The translations under genes were made by a program, and so were the position numbers. This document shows positions 1-5,939 of a stretch of 10,618 nt of DNA, piece after piece. Within the stretch, counting starts at the first letter, position 1; each line of letters opens with the position of its first letter. The notes below the pieces were generated by a model. It had not been told where the DNA came from. It worked only from the letters and a program-made list of their open reading frames with translations, and did not search any database. The stretch spans positions 1 to 10,618 of the forward strand of contig DXFC01000071.1 of NCBI GenBank assembly GCA_019114645.1, in the 5' to 3' direction. This DNA is from Candidatus Halomonas stercoripullorum. GTDB lineage: Bacteria > Pseudomonadota > Gammaproteobacteria > Pseudomonadales > Halomonadaceae.

Positions 1-242
1 AGCAAACGCACCTTCTCGCGCAGTCGGGTCAGGCGCGGTGGCGCCTGGTCACCGGCAAAAAACTCCCGCGGCTGGGGCTCAAAGACCACCACCGCAACCG
101 GCAGCCCCAGCTTCGAGGCCTGCTCGCGGCACTGGTCGAGAATCGCCTGATGACCACGATGTACGCCATCAAAATTGCCGATGGTGACAACGCAGCCACA
201 ATGCTCCGCTCGCAGATTGTGCAGTCCTCGAATGACTTCCAT
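1..242 (-). CDS. ribF: Bifunctional riboflavin kinase / FAD synthetase, N-terminal part (cut by window edge)
   Basis: RibF phosphorylates riboflavin to FMN and adenylylates FMN to FAD in the cytoplasm. Only the first 80 codons are present, beginning at an ATG at 242 and running off the left edge. They cover the start of the N-terminal FMN adenylyltransferase domain. Residues 22-31 read GNFDGVHRGH, the nucleotidyltransferase motif typical of RibF, and FEPQPREFF follows further on, a stretch that is also well conserved in the family. The C-terminal riboflavin kinase domain lies outside the window. The gene follows murJ on the same strand after 110 bases and has a promoter of its own in that gap. 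In related bacteria ileS and lspA usually follow, but this cannot be seen here. Identity is secure from the motifs. Confidence 0.95.
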   Translation of the reverse strand, partial: MEVIRGLHNLRAEHCGCVVTIGNFDGVHRGHQAILDQCREQASKLGLPVAVVVFEPQPREFFAGDQAPPRLTRLREKVRL

Positions 243-288
243 TTAGCCGCTGCAATGCCCTATTGATGGTAAATCGGTAAAGGGAACG

Positions 289-317
289 ATTATAGCGAAC
301 CCCCGCCCCCTTGACAG
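289..317 (-). promoter_or_regulatory. Sigma70-type promoter of ribF
   Basis: On the minus strand a perfect TATAAT (289-294) lies 17 bases from CTGTCA (312-317, 4 of 6 matches to TTGACA). It points at ribF, whose ATG is 46 bases downstream of the -10 box. The element lies in the murJ-ribF gap, so ribF can be transcribed independently of murJ. The spacer is very G-rich. Consensus matching only; no start site is known. Confidence 0.65.
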
Positions 318-352
318 CCGCTGCCCTTTTCTCTTGCCGGCAAGCGGTGGAA

Positions 353-1972
353 TCATCCGCGCAAGCGGAAGTGCCGCCAACGCATGCCCAGTGCCGCCAA
401 CCAGGCAAAATAGACCGCCGCTCCAGCCACCACCAGCAGTGCCAGCCACTGTACGCGAGCCCACATGCTCCACTCGAGCCACTGCAGCCACTCCGGCGTC
501 AGCCACCACACTCCTGCACTCATCAGCGCACAGCCTCCGATCAGTTGAATGGCATAACGGCCCCACCCCGGCTGAAATACCAGCACGCCCTGCTTGTGCA
601 ACAGCCAGCCGAGCAAGCCGGCGTTGAGAAAGGCCGACAGCGCCGTGGCCAGGGCCAAGCCGGTATGCGCCAGCGGCCAGATCAGCATCAGGTTGAACAC
701 CATATTGGCCACCATGGCCAGAATACCGACCTTCACTGGTGTCTTGACGTTCTGACGCGCAAAGAAGCCCGGCGCCAGTACTTTGATCAGCATGAAAGCA
801 ATCAAGCCGAAAGCGTAGGCACGCAGGCTCATGGCTGCCATGACAATATCGTTCTCGGTCATGGCGCCGTAGTGAAACAGCGAAATCAGCAGCGGTTCCG
901 CCAGAATCGCCAGAGCCAGCGCCGCCGGTAGCCCCAGCAACAATACCGCCCGCACTGCCCAGTCGAGCATGGCAGCAAAATGTTCACCTGACTGCTCGGC
1001 ATGGCGTTTGGACAGCGCCGGTAGAATGACCGTGCCAATGGCCACCCCAAAGACTCCCAGCGGCAGCTCGACCAGGCGGTCGGAGTAGTAGAGCCAGGAA
1101 ACACTGCCCGGCGCCAGCAGCGAAGCCAGTACCGTATCCAGCAACAGATTGATCTGCGATACCGAGACACCGAACAGCGCCGGCGCCATCAGCACCAGAA
1201 TACGCCTCACGCCCCGATGCGCCAAATTGGGCCAAGGCCGTGGCATCAACCCCAGACGCACCAGGAAAGGCACTTGAAAGACGAGTTGGGCAACACCGGC
1301 AATCAGCACCCCCCAGGCCAGCGCCATGGCCGGCTCACTCATGAGTGGCGTCAACAGCAACGCCGCACCAATCAGCGAGAGGTTGAGCAGTACCGGCGTG
1401 AAAGCCGGCACGGCGAAGCGGTTCCAGGTATTGAGCACACTGCCGGCAAAGGCGGTGAGCGAGATCAGCAGCAGGTACGGAAAGGTGAGCCGCAGCATGT
1501 CGGCCGTCAACGCCAACTTGGCCGGATCACGCCCGAAGCCGGGCGCAAAGAGCCACACCAGCCACGGCGCAGCGAACATCGCCAGGGCGGTAATCAGGGC
1601 CAGTACGGCGAAGAGACTCCCCGCCACCGCATCGAGCAACTCGCGTATTTCGCGTTTGCTGCCACGGGTGGCGTACTCGGAGAGCACGGGAATGAAGGCC
1701 TGGTTGAAAGCCCCTTCGGCAAACAACCGGCGCATGAAGTTGGGAATCTTGAAAGCGACGAAAAAGGCATCCGCTCCACTGCCGGCACCGAACAGGGTAG
1801 CCACCACCACATCGCGCACCAGCCCCATGACCCGTGACAACATGGTCATGGCACTGACCACGACGCCAGAACGCATCAAGCCACCCGTCTTGGGTGCTAC
1901 GGCACGCTCGTCATCGCCCGGCGGCGGAACAGGCGTTTTAGTGGTTTCGGGCAGCTGTTCGGGGTTGGTCAC
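353..1972 (-). CDS. murJ: Lipid II flippase MurJ (MviN family)
   Basis: MurJ moves the peptidoglycan precursor lipid II from the inner to the outer face of the cytoplasmic membrane. The protein is almost wholly hydrophobic, with the many membrane segments expected of this 14-helix MOP-superfamily transporter. Its first helix region carries the family signature VVSAMTMLSRVMGLVRDVV, followed by ADAFFVAFKIPNFMRRLFAEGAFNQAF, whose charged residues line the transport cavity in MurJ. The start is uncertain. The open frame reaches upstream to a TTG at 2023, but that lies in the T-tract of the rpsT terminator and is rejected. I chose the GTG at 1972 (539 aa), which has AGGG five bases upstream. A GTG at 1978 and an ATG at 1876 (507 aa, best aligned with the 511-aa E. 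coli protein) are alternatives. The chosen start gives a proline-rich hydrophilic tail of about 30 residues ahead of the first helix. It lies between rpsT and ribF, its usual place in Pseudomonas-like genomes. Confidence 0.93.
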   Translation of the reverse strand: MTNPEQLPETTKTPVPPPGDDERAVAPKTGGLMRSGVVVSAMTMLSRVMGLVRDVVVATLFGAGSGADAFFVAFKIPNFMRRLFAEGAFNQAFIPVLSEYATRGSKREIRELLDAVAGSLFAVLALITALAMFAAPWLVWLFAPGFGRDPAKLALTADMLRLTFPYLLLISLTAFAGSVLNTWNRFAVPAFTPVLLNLSLIGAALLLTPLMSEPAMALAWGVLIAGVAQLVFQVPFLVRLGLMPRPWPNLAHRGVRRILVLMAPALFGVSVSQINLLLDTVLASLLAPGSVSWLYYSDRLVELPLGVFGVAIGTVILPALSKRHAEQSGEHFAAMLDWAVRAVLLLGLPAALALAILAEPLLISLFHYGAMTENDIVMAAMSLRAYAFGLIAFMLIKVLAPGFFARQNVKTPVKVGILAMVANMVFNLMLIWPLAHTGLALATALSAFLNAGLLGWLLHKQGVLVFQPGWGRYAIQLIGGCALMSAGVWWLTPEWLQWLEWSMWARVQWLALLVVAGAAVYFAWLAALGMRWRHFRLRG

Positions 1973-2022
1973 ATTCACCCTACCTGAAAAAGCAATCGAC
2001 AGACGACAGGCTGACAGACGCA

Positions 2023-2048
2023 AAAAAACCGGCCGCAGCCGGTTTTTT
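2023..2048 (-). terminator. Rho-independent terminator after rpsT
   Basis: A perfect 11-bp stem (2023-2033 with 2038-2048) closes a CGCA tetraloop. The GC core is CCGGC/GCCGG, with A/T runs on both sides, so it can work in both directions. Read on the minus strand it ends in seven T. It separates rpsT from murJ, so murJ needs either readthrough or a promoter within the roughly 50 bases before its start; I see no convincing one. Confidence 0.9.
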
Positions 2049-2055
2049 GGTCACG

Positions 2056-2089
2056 CGCAATACTGGGCTTTACACCCCAGGCAATTGCG
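2056..2089 (-). other. Stem-loop in the rpsT 3' untranslated region
   Basis: CGCAAT (2056-2061) pairs with ATTGCG (2084-2089), and inside it CTGGG (2063-2067) pairs with CCCAG (2076-2080), around an 8-base loop and a small asymmetric bulge. It lies between the rpsT stop codon and the terminator hairpin and has no T-tract of its own. It may protect the short mRNA from 3' decay; this is inference. Confidence 0.5.
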
Positions 2090-2106
2090 TCGTCAAGGCG
2101 TGTGAC

Positions 2107-2373
2107 TTAAGCAGCCAGTGCCTTGATCCGCGTGTTCAGACGGCTCTTCAGGCGCGCTGCCTTCTTCTTGGAGAGCACGTCCTTGTCGGCAATGCGATCG
2201 ATGATCGGCTGGGCCTTCTGGAACTCGGCCATGGCAGCGGCGTGATCGCCACCGTTGATGGCCTTGATGACACGCTTCACATAAGTACGCACCATGGCGC
2301 GCTGGCTCGCCTTCAGAACACGACGACCTTCCGCCTGACGGGCACGCTTGCGGGCTTGCTTGCTGTTTGCCAC
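2107..2373 (-). CDS. rpsT: 30S ribosomal protein S20
   Basis: S20 is a primary 16S rRNA-binding protein of the small ribosomal subunit. The 88-aa product (E. coli: 87) begins MANSKQARKRARQAEGRR and is rich in lysine, arginine and alanine across its whole length, as expected of the three-helix S20 fold. The start codon is GTG (2371-2373), with AGGAG seven bases upstream. E. coli rpsT also uses a non-ATG start, and this weak start is part of S20 autocontrol there; the same may hold here. The gene is monocistronic or nearly so: a leader of about 190 bases separates it from proB, and a strong terminator follows. Confidence 0.97.
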   Translation of the reverse strand: MANSKQARKRARQAEGRRVLKASQRAMVRTYVKRVIKAINGGDHAAAMAEFQKAQPIIDRIADKDVLSKKKAARLKSRLNTRIKALAA

Positions 2374-2565
2374 TGACTATCTCCTGGAATACTTTTATCC
2401 CGCCCCTTGGGCAGAATCGATAACAATTTGTCCGACAAGGAAAAATCTTTCCCGTCGGTCGGGCCATCTCGCCAACGCGAAGGATGACGACGGGCCGTGT
2501 CTGAGAGGATGGCGCATCCTAACACAGGTCCCGCCCAGCATGCTACACAGCACGCCCTGTCTGGC
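2374..2565. other. proB-rpsT intergenic region
   Basis: This 192-base gap separates the end of proB from rpsT. It holds the rpsT leader hairpin, the rpsT ribosome binding site (2381-2385) and a second short perfect hairpin at 2506-2520 (AGGATG/CATCCT, loop GCG). On the minus strand the latter overlaps TGTTAGGAT, a weak extended -10 candidate for rpsT, but I see no good -35 partner. No ORF or RNA gene is recognisable. Confidence 0.5.
2432..2458 (-). promoter_or_regulatory. Stem-loop in the rpsT leader
   Basis: Two stacked 5-bp stems (CCGAC/GTCGG at 2432-2436 and 2454-2458; GGAAA/TTTCC at 2439-2443 and 2448-2452) close a 4-base loop, about 60 bases upstream of the rpsT GTG. The RNA side facing rpsT lacks a T-tract, so it is not a terminator for proB. 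E. coli S20 represses its own translation through the leader; a role of this hairpin in such control is a guess. Confidence 0.4.
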
Positions 2566-3702
2566 TCACAACACAATCAGGTTATCACGCTGGATCAGCT
2601 CCGGCGCTTCCATATACCCCAGAATCGCCTCGATCTGATGACTCGGCTGCCCCAGAATACGGCGCGCTTCATCAGCCCCATAGTTCACCAGCCCTTTGGC
2701 GATCCGTCCGCCCTGCTCGTCAACGCATAGCACCATGTCACCACGTACAAAATTACCGGACAGTGCCTTGACACCCACCGCCAACAGGCTGGAACCGCTG
2801 TTACGCAGTACCTGCACTGCCCCGGCATCCAGGGTCAAGGTACCACGCACCTGCAGCTGCCCGGCCAGCCAGCGCTTGCGGGCGGCCAATGGCGCCTCCT
2901 CGGGGCACAACAGGGTGCCCATCCGCTCTCCGGCGATCAAGCGGGAAAGCACGTCGGGCTGACGGCCACTGGCTATGACGGTGAGCGCACCTGAGCGGGC
3001 AGCCAGCCGCGCAGCACGCATCTTGGTGGTCATGCCGCCTCGCCCCAGGGCGCCGCCGTCACCCGCCATGGCCGCCAGCGCCGGATCCCCGGCACGCCCT
3101 TCCTGAATCAGCCGGGCCTCGGGGTTGTGGCGTGGATCAGCGTCGTAGAGCCCTTCCTGATCGGTCAGGATGACCAGCGCTTCGGCTTCGAGCAGGTTGG
3201 CGACCAGCGCACCCAGGGTATCGTTATCGCCAAAACGGATCTCGTCGGTCACCACCGTGTCGTTTTCGTTGATCACCGGAATCACCCGCAGATCCACCAG
3301 GGTGCGCAACGCCGAACGCGCATTAAGGTAGCGCTTGCGGTTGGAGAGGTCATCGTGGGTCAGCAGCACCTGAGCGGTCAGCAGGCCGTGACGCGCAAAG
3401 TGATGCTCATAGCACTGGGTCAGTCCGTTCTGCCCCACTGCAGCGGCGGCCTGCAGCTGGTGTACAGCAACAGGGCGCGTCTGCCAACCCAGCCGCACCA
3501 TGCCCGCAGCCACGGCTCCCGATGACACCAGCACCACTTCGACACCCTGCCGGTGCAACGCCGCAATCTGATCCACCCAGCCACCAATGGCCGCCTCATC
3601 AAGCCCACGACCGTCGTTGGTCAACAGTGCGCTGCCGATCTTGACCACCACCCGCCGCGCACTACGCAGCGCCTCACGCCCCGGTACCCGCTGCTCGCTC
3701 AC
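2566..3702 (-). CDS. proB: Glutamate 5-kinase
   Basis: ProB uses ATP to phosphorylate L-glutamate to glutamyl 5-phosphate, the first and feedback-controlled step of proline synthesis. The 378-aa protein has the two usual parts. An amino-acid kinase domain spans about residues 15-265, with VVVKIGSALL at 18-27, VSSGAVAAG at 59-67, PVINENDTV at 142-150, DNDTLGALVA at 159-168, DQEGLYDADP at 181-190 and GRGGMTTK at 220-227. A C-terminal PUA domain covers about 280-365. Length matches the two-domain enzyme (E. coli: 367). The start is a GTG with GGAG eight bases upstream; an ATG at 3715-3717 is out of frame and stops after five codons. proB follows obg by 47 bases on the same strand, so co-transcription is likely. 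proA, the next pathway gene, is not in the window. Confidence 0.96.
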   Translation of the reverse strand: MSEQRVPGREALRSARRVVVKIGSALLTNDGRGLDEAAIGGWVDQIAALHRQGVEVVLVSSGAVAAGMVRLGWQTRPVAVHQLQAAAAVGQNGLTQCYEHHFARHGLLTAQVLLTHDDLSNRKRYLNARSALRTLVDLRVIPVINENDTVVTDEIRFGDNDTLGALVANLLEAEALVILTDQEGLYDADPRHNPEARLIQEGRAGDPALAAMAGDGGALGRGGMTTKMRAARLAARSGALTVIASGRQPDVLSRLIAGERMGTLLCPEEAPLAARKRWLAGQLQVRGTLTLDAGAVQVLRNSGSSLLAVGVKALSGNFVRGDMVLCVDEQGGRIAKGLVNYGADEARRILGQPSHQIEAILGYMEAPELIQRDNLIVL

Positions 3703-3749
3703 ACTCTGCTCTCCATCCGCAATCCGCCATTCAGCGCAGCCAGTTTCAC

Positions 3750-4943
3750 TTACGGCGCATATTCGACTTCGACGTCATACTCATCATCGTCAAAGTCGTC
3801 ATCATCATCGTCTTCCACATCACGCTTGCGCCCGCGACCCAGGCGCGCTTCGACACGCGCCACCGCCTCATCTTCCATGCGTTGGCGCATTTCCTGCTCG
3901 CGCTCGGCGGCCTCTTCATCTTCGATTTCCAGCTGACGCTGCTCGACCAGCCAGCGGTGCGCCGCCTGAACCAGCGCATCGGTACCGGTACTGCTGATGG
4001 CCGAAATGCGAAACACCGGTCCTTCCCAGCCGAGGTCCGACACAATCGCTTGCACACGCGCCTCGCGCTCCTCCTCGGGCACCAGGTCGAGCTTGTTGAG
4101 CACCAGCCAGCGCGGTCGCTCGGACAGCGCCGGGGAAAACTGCTCAAGCTCCTCGGCAATGGCACGCGCGGCTTCGGCCGGATCGGACTCGTCAAAAGGC
4201 GCCACATCAACCACATGGAACAGGAGTCGGGTACGCGTCAGGTGCTTGAGAAAGCGCAGCCCCAGCCCGGCGCCCTCGGCGGCACCCTCGATCAATCCCG
4301 GCACATCGGCCATGACGAAGTGCTCGTGATACCCCAGTTTTACCACGCCGAGACTGGGCACCAGTGTGGTGAAAGGATAATCCGCCACCTTGGGCTTGGC
4401 CGCGGAAACAGCGCGGATCAGGCTCGACTTGCCGGCATTGGGCATGCCCAACAGGCCGACATCGGCCATTACCTTCATTTCCAGGCGCAAGTTGCGCCGC
4501 TCACCATCGGTGCCCGACGTGGTTCTGCGCGGCGCCCGGTTGGTAGAGGATTTGAAGTGGATATTACCCAGTCCACGACGCCCCCCCTGGGCCACCAGCA
4601 CCTGCTGCCCAGCTTCGGTCACGTCGGCAATGACTTCCAGGGTCTCTTCATCGATCACCGTGGTGCCCACCGGCACCTTGATCGTCAGATCGCTACCGGC
4701 ACGCCCGCTCATTTGCCGCCCCTGTCCGGGACGACCGCTTTCGGCCTGATAGTAGCGCTGGTATTTGAAGTCGATCAGGGTATTGAGCGAGTCATCGCCC
4801 AGCAGATACACACTGCCACCGTGCCCGCCATCACCGCCGTCAGGCCCCCCTCTGGGGATGAATTTCTCGCGGCGAAAGCTCAGGCAGCCGTTGCCCCCTC
4901 TGCCGGCCTCCACGATGATCGAGGCTTCGTCAACGAACTGCAT
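3750..4943 (-). CDS. obgE: Obg-family GTPase (ObgE/CgtA), ribosome assembly factor
   Basis: Obg is an essential GTPase that binds the 50S subunit, aids its maturation and responds to the stringent alarmone. In the 397-aa product the glycine-rich N-terminal Obg domain (1-158) shows RGGPDGGDGGHGG at 31-43. The G domain follows, with G1 GMPNAGKS (166-173), switch residues FTT (191-193), G3 DVPG (213-216), G4 NKLD (283-286) and G5 SAIS (314-317). After about residue 340 comes a charged, probably helical stretch, then a strongly acidic tail (376-396, runs of Asp), as in other proteobacterial Obg proteins. The ATG has GGGAG eight bases upstream. It lies downstream of rplU-rpmA, its standard place, but a hairpin terminator in between suggests that only part of the ribosomal transcripts reach it. 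Confidence 0.97.
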   Translation of the reverse strand: MQFVDEASIIVEAGRGGNGCLSFRREKFIPRGGPDGGDGGHGGSVYLLGDDSLNTLIDFKYQRYYQAESGRPGQGRQMSGRAGSDLTIKVPVGTTVIDEETLEVIADVTEAGQQVLVAQGGRRGLGNIHFKSSTNRAPRRTTSGTDGERRNLRLEMKVMADVGLLGMPNAGKSSLIRAVSAAKPKVADYPFTTLVPSLGVVKLGYHEHFVMADVPGLIEGAAEGAGLGLRFLKHLTRTRLLFHVVDVAPFDESDPAEAARAIAEELEQFSPALSERPRWLVLNKLDLVPEEEREARVQAIVSDLGWEGPVFRISAISSTGTDALVQAAHRWLVEQRQLEIEDEEAAEREQEMRQRMEDEAVARVEARLGRGRKRDVEDDDDDDFDDDEYDVEVEYAP

Positions 4944-4981
4944 GTGAGACTCTCCCGACGGTATCTACCATCATGATACAA

Positions 4982-5007
4982 GAAGGCCCCGCTGGTGCGG
5001 GGCCTTC
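4982..5007 (-). terminator. Hairpin terminator or attenuator between rpmA and obgE
   Basis: A perfect 11-bp GC-rich stem (4982-4992 with 4997-5007) closes a 4-base loop. On the minus strand it is followed by the weak tract TTCTTGT counted from the stem end, so termination is probably partial. That would give high rplU-rpmA expression and lower obgE-proB expression from the same promoter. No separate promoter for obgE stands out in the 38 bases before its ATG. Confidence 0.7.
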
Positions 5008-5053
5008 CTTTACTAACCTGTAGCGGCCTTGGCTACCTTAAGTTCGAGCGTGC

Positions 5054-5311
5054 TCAGGCAGAGACAACGCTGACGAACTTGCGGTTGTGCGGGCCCTTGG
5101 TCTCGAACTTGACCACGCCGTCGTTCAGGGCGAACAAGGTGTGATCACGGCCGAGGCCGACACCGGTGCCGGCATGGAACTTGGTGCCACGCTGACGCAC
5201 GATGATGTTGCCTGCGGTAACTACCTGACCACCATAGAGCTTGACGCCCAGACGCTTGGATTCTGAATCACGGCCGTTACGGGTAGAACCGGCTGCCTTC
5301 TTATGAGCCAT
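5054..5311 (-). CDS. rpmA: 50S ribosomal protein L27
   Basis: L27 is a large-subunit protein whose N-terminal tail reaches the peptidyl transferase centre. The 85-aa product has the same length as in E. coli and begins MAHKKAAGSTRNGRDSESKRLGVK, with GTKFHAGTGVGLGRDHTLFA in the middle; both are family hallmarks. There is no Firmicutes-type N-terminal cleavage extension. GAGGA lies seven bases before the ATG. It follows rplU after only 32 bases, the universal bacterial pairing, and is co-transcribed with it. Confidence 0.98.
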   Translation of the reverse strand: MAHKKAAGSTRNGRDSESKRLGVKLYGGQVVTAGNIIVRQRGTKFHAGTGVGLGRDHTLFALNDGVVKFETKGPHNRKFVSVVSA

Positions 5312-5343
5312 TGCAAAGTCCTCGCTCGTTAAGGGGAAGCCGC

Positions 5344-5655
5344 TTAGGCGGAAATCCCGGTAATTTTGACTTCAGTGTACCACTGACGGTGGCCCTGACG
5401 CTTCATGCTGTGCTTGCGACGACGGAACTTGATGATAGTGACTTTCTCGCCACGACCGTGGGAAACGATCTCGGCAGCCACTTTGGCACCGTCGACCAGT
5501 GGGGCACCAACAGTCACGTCATCGCCATCGGCGACCAGCAACACCTGGTCAAACTCGATAGTTTCGCCAGTGGCCACTTCCAGCTTCTCGAGCTTGAGAG
5601 TCTGGCCTTCCTGAACGCGGTACTGCTTGCCACCGCTCTTGATTACAGCGTACAT
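5344..5655 (-). CDS. rplU: 50S ribosomal protein L21
   Basis: L21 binds 23S rRNA in the large subunit, next to L20. The 103-aa product has the E. coli length and shows MYAVIKSGGKQYRV at the N terminus and KFRRRKHSMKRQGHRQ near the C terminus, the basic rRNA-binding segment of the family. A GGAGAG ribosome binding site precedes the ATG. It is the first gene of the rplU-rpmA(-obgE-proB) operon. The promoter at 5775-5803 implies a leader of about 110 bases, long enough to hold control structures, though I cannot identify a known one. Confidence 0.98.
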   Translation of the reverse strand: MYAVIKSGGKQYRVQEGQTLKLEKLEVATGETIEFDQVLLVADGDDVTVGAPLVDGAKVAAEIVSHGRGEKVTIIKFRRRKHSMKRQGHRQWYTEVKITGISA

Positions 5656-5774
5656 GTTCTTTTCTCTCCAGGTACGATCCCAGTGCTCACCGGGGGTTGG
5701 CTCTTCGTCGGCCTGCTTCGAGTGGCGCCCCTTTTGGCAGCCATCTGACAGGGAGCATGATGAGCGGGTCGCGT

Positions 5775-5803
5775 ATTATAACGATGCACCGTGTGTCACA
5801 CAA
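5775..5803 (-). promoter_or_regulatory. Promoter of the rplU-rpmA operon
   Basis: On the minus strand a perfect TATAAT (5775-5780) is spaced 17 bases from TTGTGT (5798-5803), a weak -35. The A/T-rich sequence just upstream may act as an UP element, and GC-rich bases follow the -10, as is common for ribosomal promoters. An 11-base palindrome lies over the -35/spacer. Confidence 0.65.
5791..5801. promoter_or_regulatory. Perfect palindrome over the rplU promoter
   Basis: GTGTGTCACAC is a perfect inverted repeat about a central T (5 bp each side). It covers part of the spacer and -35 of the rplU promoter. It could be an operator for a dimeric regulator, but no such factor is known to me for this operon; chance is possible. 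Confidence 0.3.
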
Positions 5804-5841
5804 GCATCAAACTAAAGCAACCTCTACCCATGCAGCGCAGC

Positions 5842-5871
5842 TTGACGCCTGATCGGAGAGCGCCATAGCAT
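5842..5871 (+). promoter_or_regulatory. Possible promoter of ispB
   Basis: TTGACG (5842-5847, 5 of 6 to consensus) is followed after 18 bases by TAGCAT (5866-5871, 4 of 6); CATAGC at 16 bases is an alternative -10. It points at ispB, 65 bases further on, and is divergent from the rplU promoter. Confidence 0.4.
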
Positions 5872-5886
5872 GGGGCGCAACCCATG
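5869..5886 (+). other. Stem-loop in the ispB leader
   Basis: CATGGG (5869-5874) pairs with CCCATG (5881-5886) around the loop GCGCAA. It overlaps the end of the putative -10, so it would be at the very 5' end of the message or operate as DNA. No T-tract follows. Function unknown. Confidence 0.3.
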
Positions 5887-5924
5887 GCCTCTGCCTTATG
5901 TCGGCATGCCGGCCAACAGCTGAT

Positions 5925-5939
5925 GACACCGCCCCATGC
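5925..5939 (+). repeat. 15-base direct repeat, copy 1 (over the ispB start codon)
   Basis: GACACCGCCCCATGC occurs exactly at 5925-5939 and again at 5986-6000, 61 bases apart. This copy contains the ispB ATG (5936-5938). The spacing is not a multiple of three, so the ATG of the second copy is out of frame. Confidence 0.85.

Noticed and set aside
311..316. TTGACA on the plus strand as a -35 box
   Set aside because: There is no -10 box at a usable distance on that strand, and the same bases serve the minus-strand ribF promoter.
333..344. Palindrome CTTGCCGGCAAG after murJ as a terminator
   Set aside because: It has no loop bases and no T-tract follows on either strand; as an RNA hairpin it would be very short.
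1326..2105. Open frame of 259 codons antisense to murJ
   Set aside because: It overlaps murJ wholly and crosses the terminator hairpin; serine/arginine-rich shadow translation.
3775..3815. Repeated GAT/GAC-type codons as a phase-variable simple repeat
   Set aside because: They encode the acidic tail normal for Obg, the repeat is imperfect and in units of three, so slippage would not switch the gene off.
3882..4976. Long open frame (364 codons) antisense to obgE
   Set aside because: It mirrors the well-conserved obgE frame in GC-rich DNA and its translation is a low-complexity His/Arg/Gly-rich sequence with no recognisable domain.
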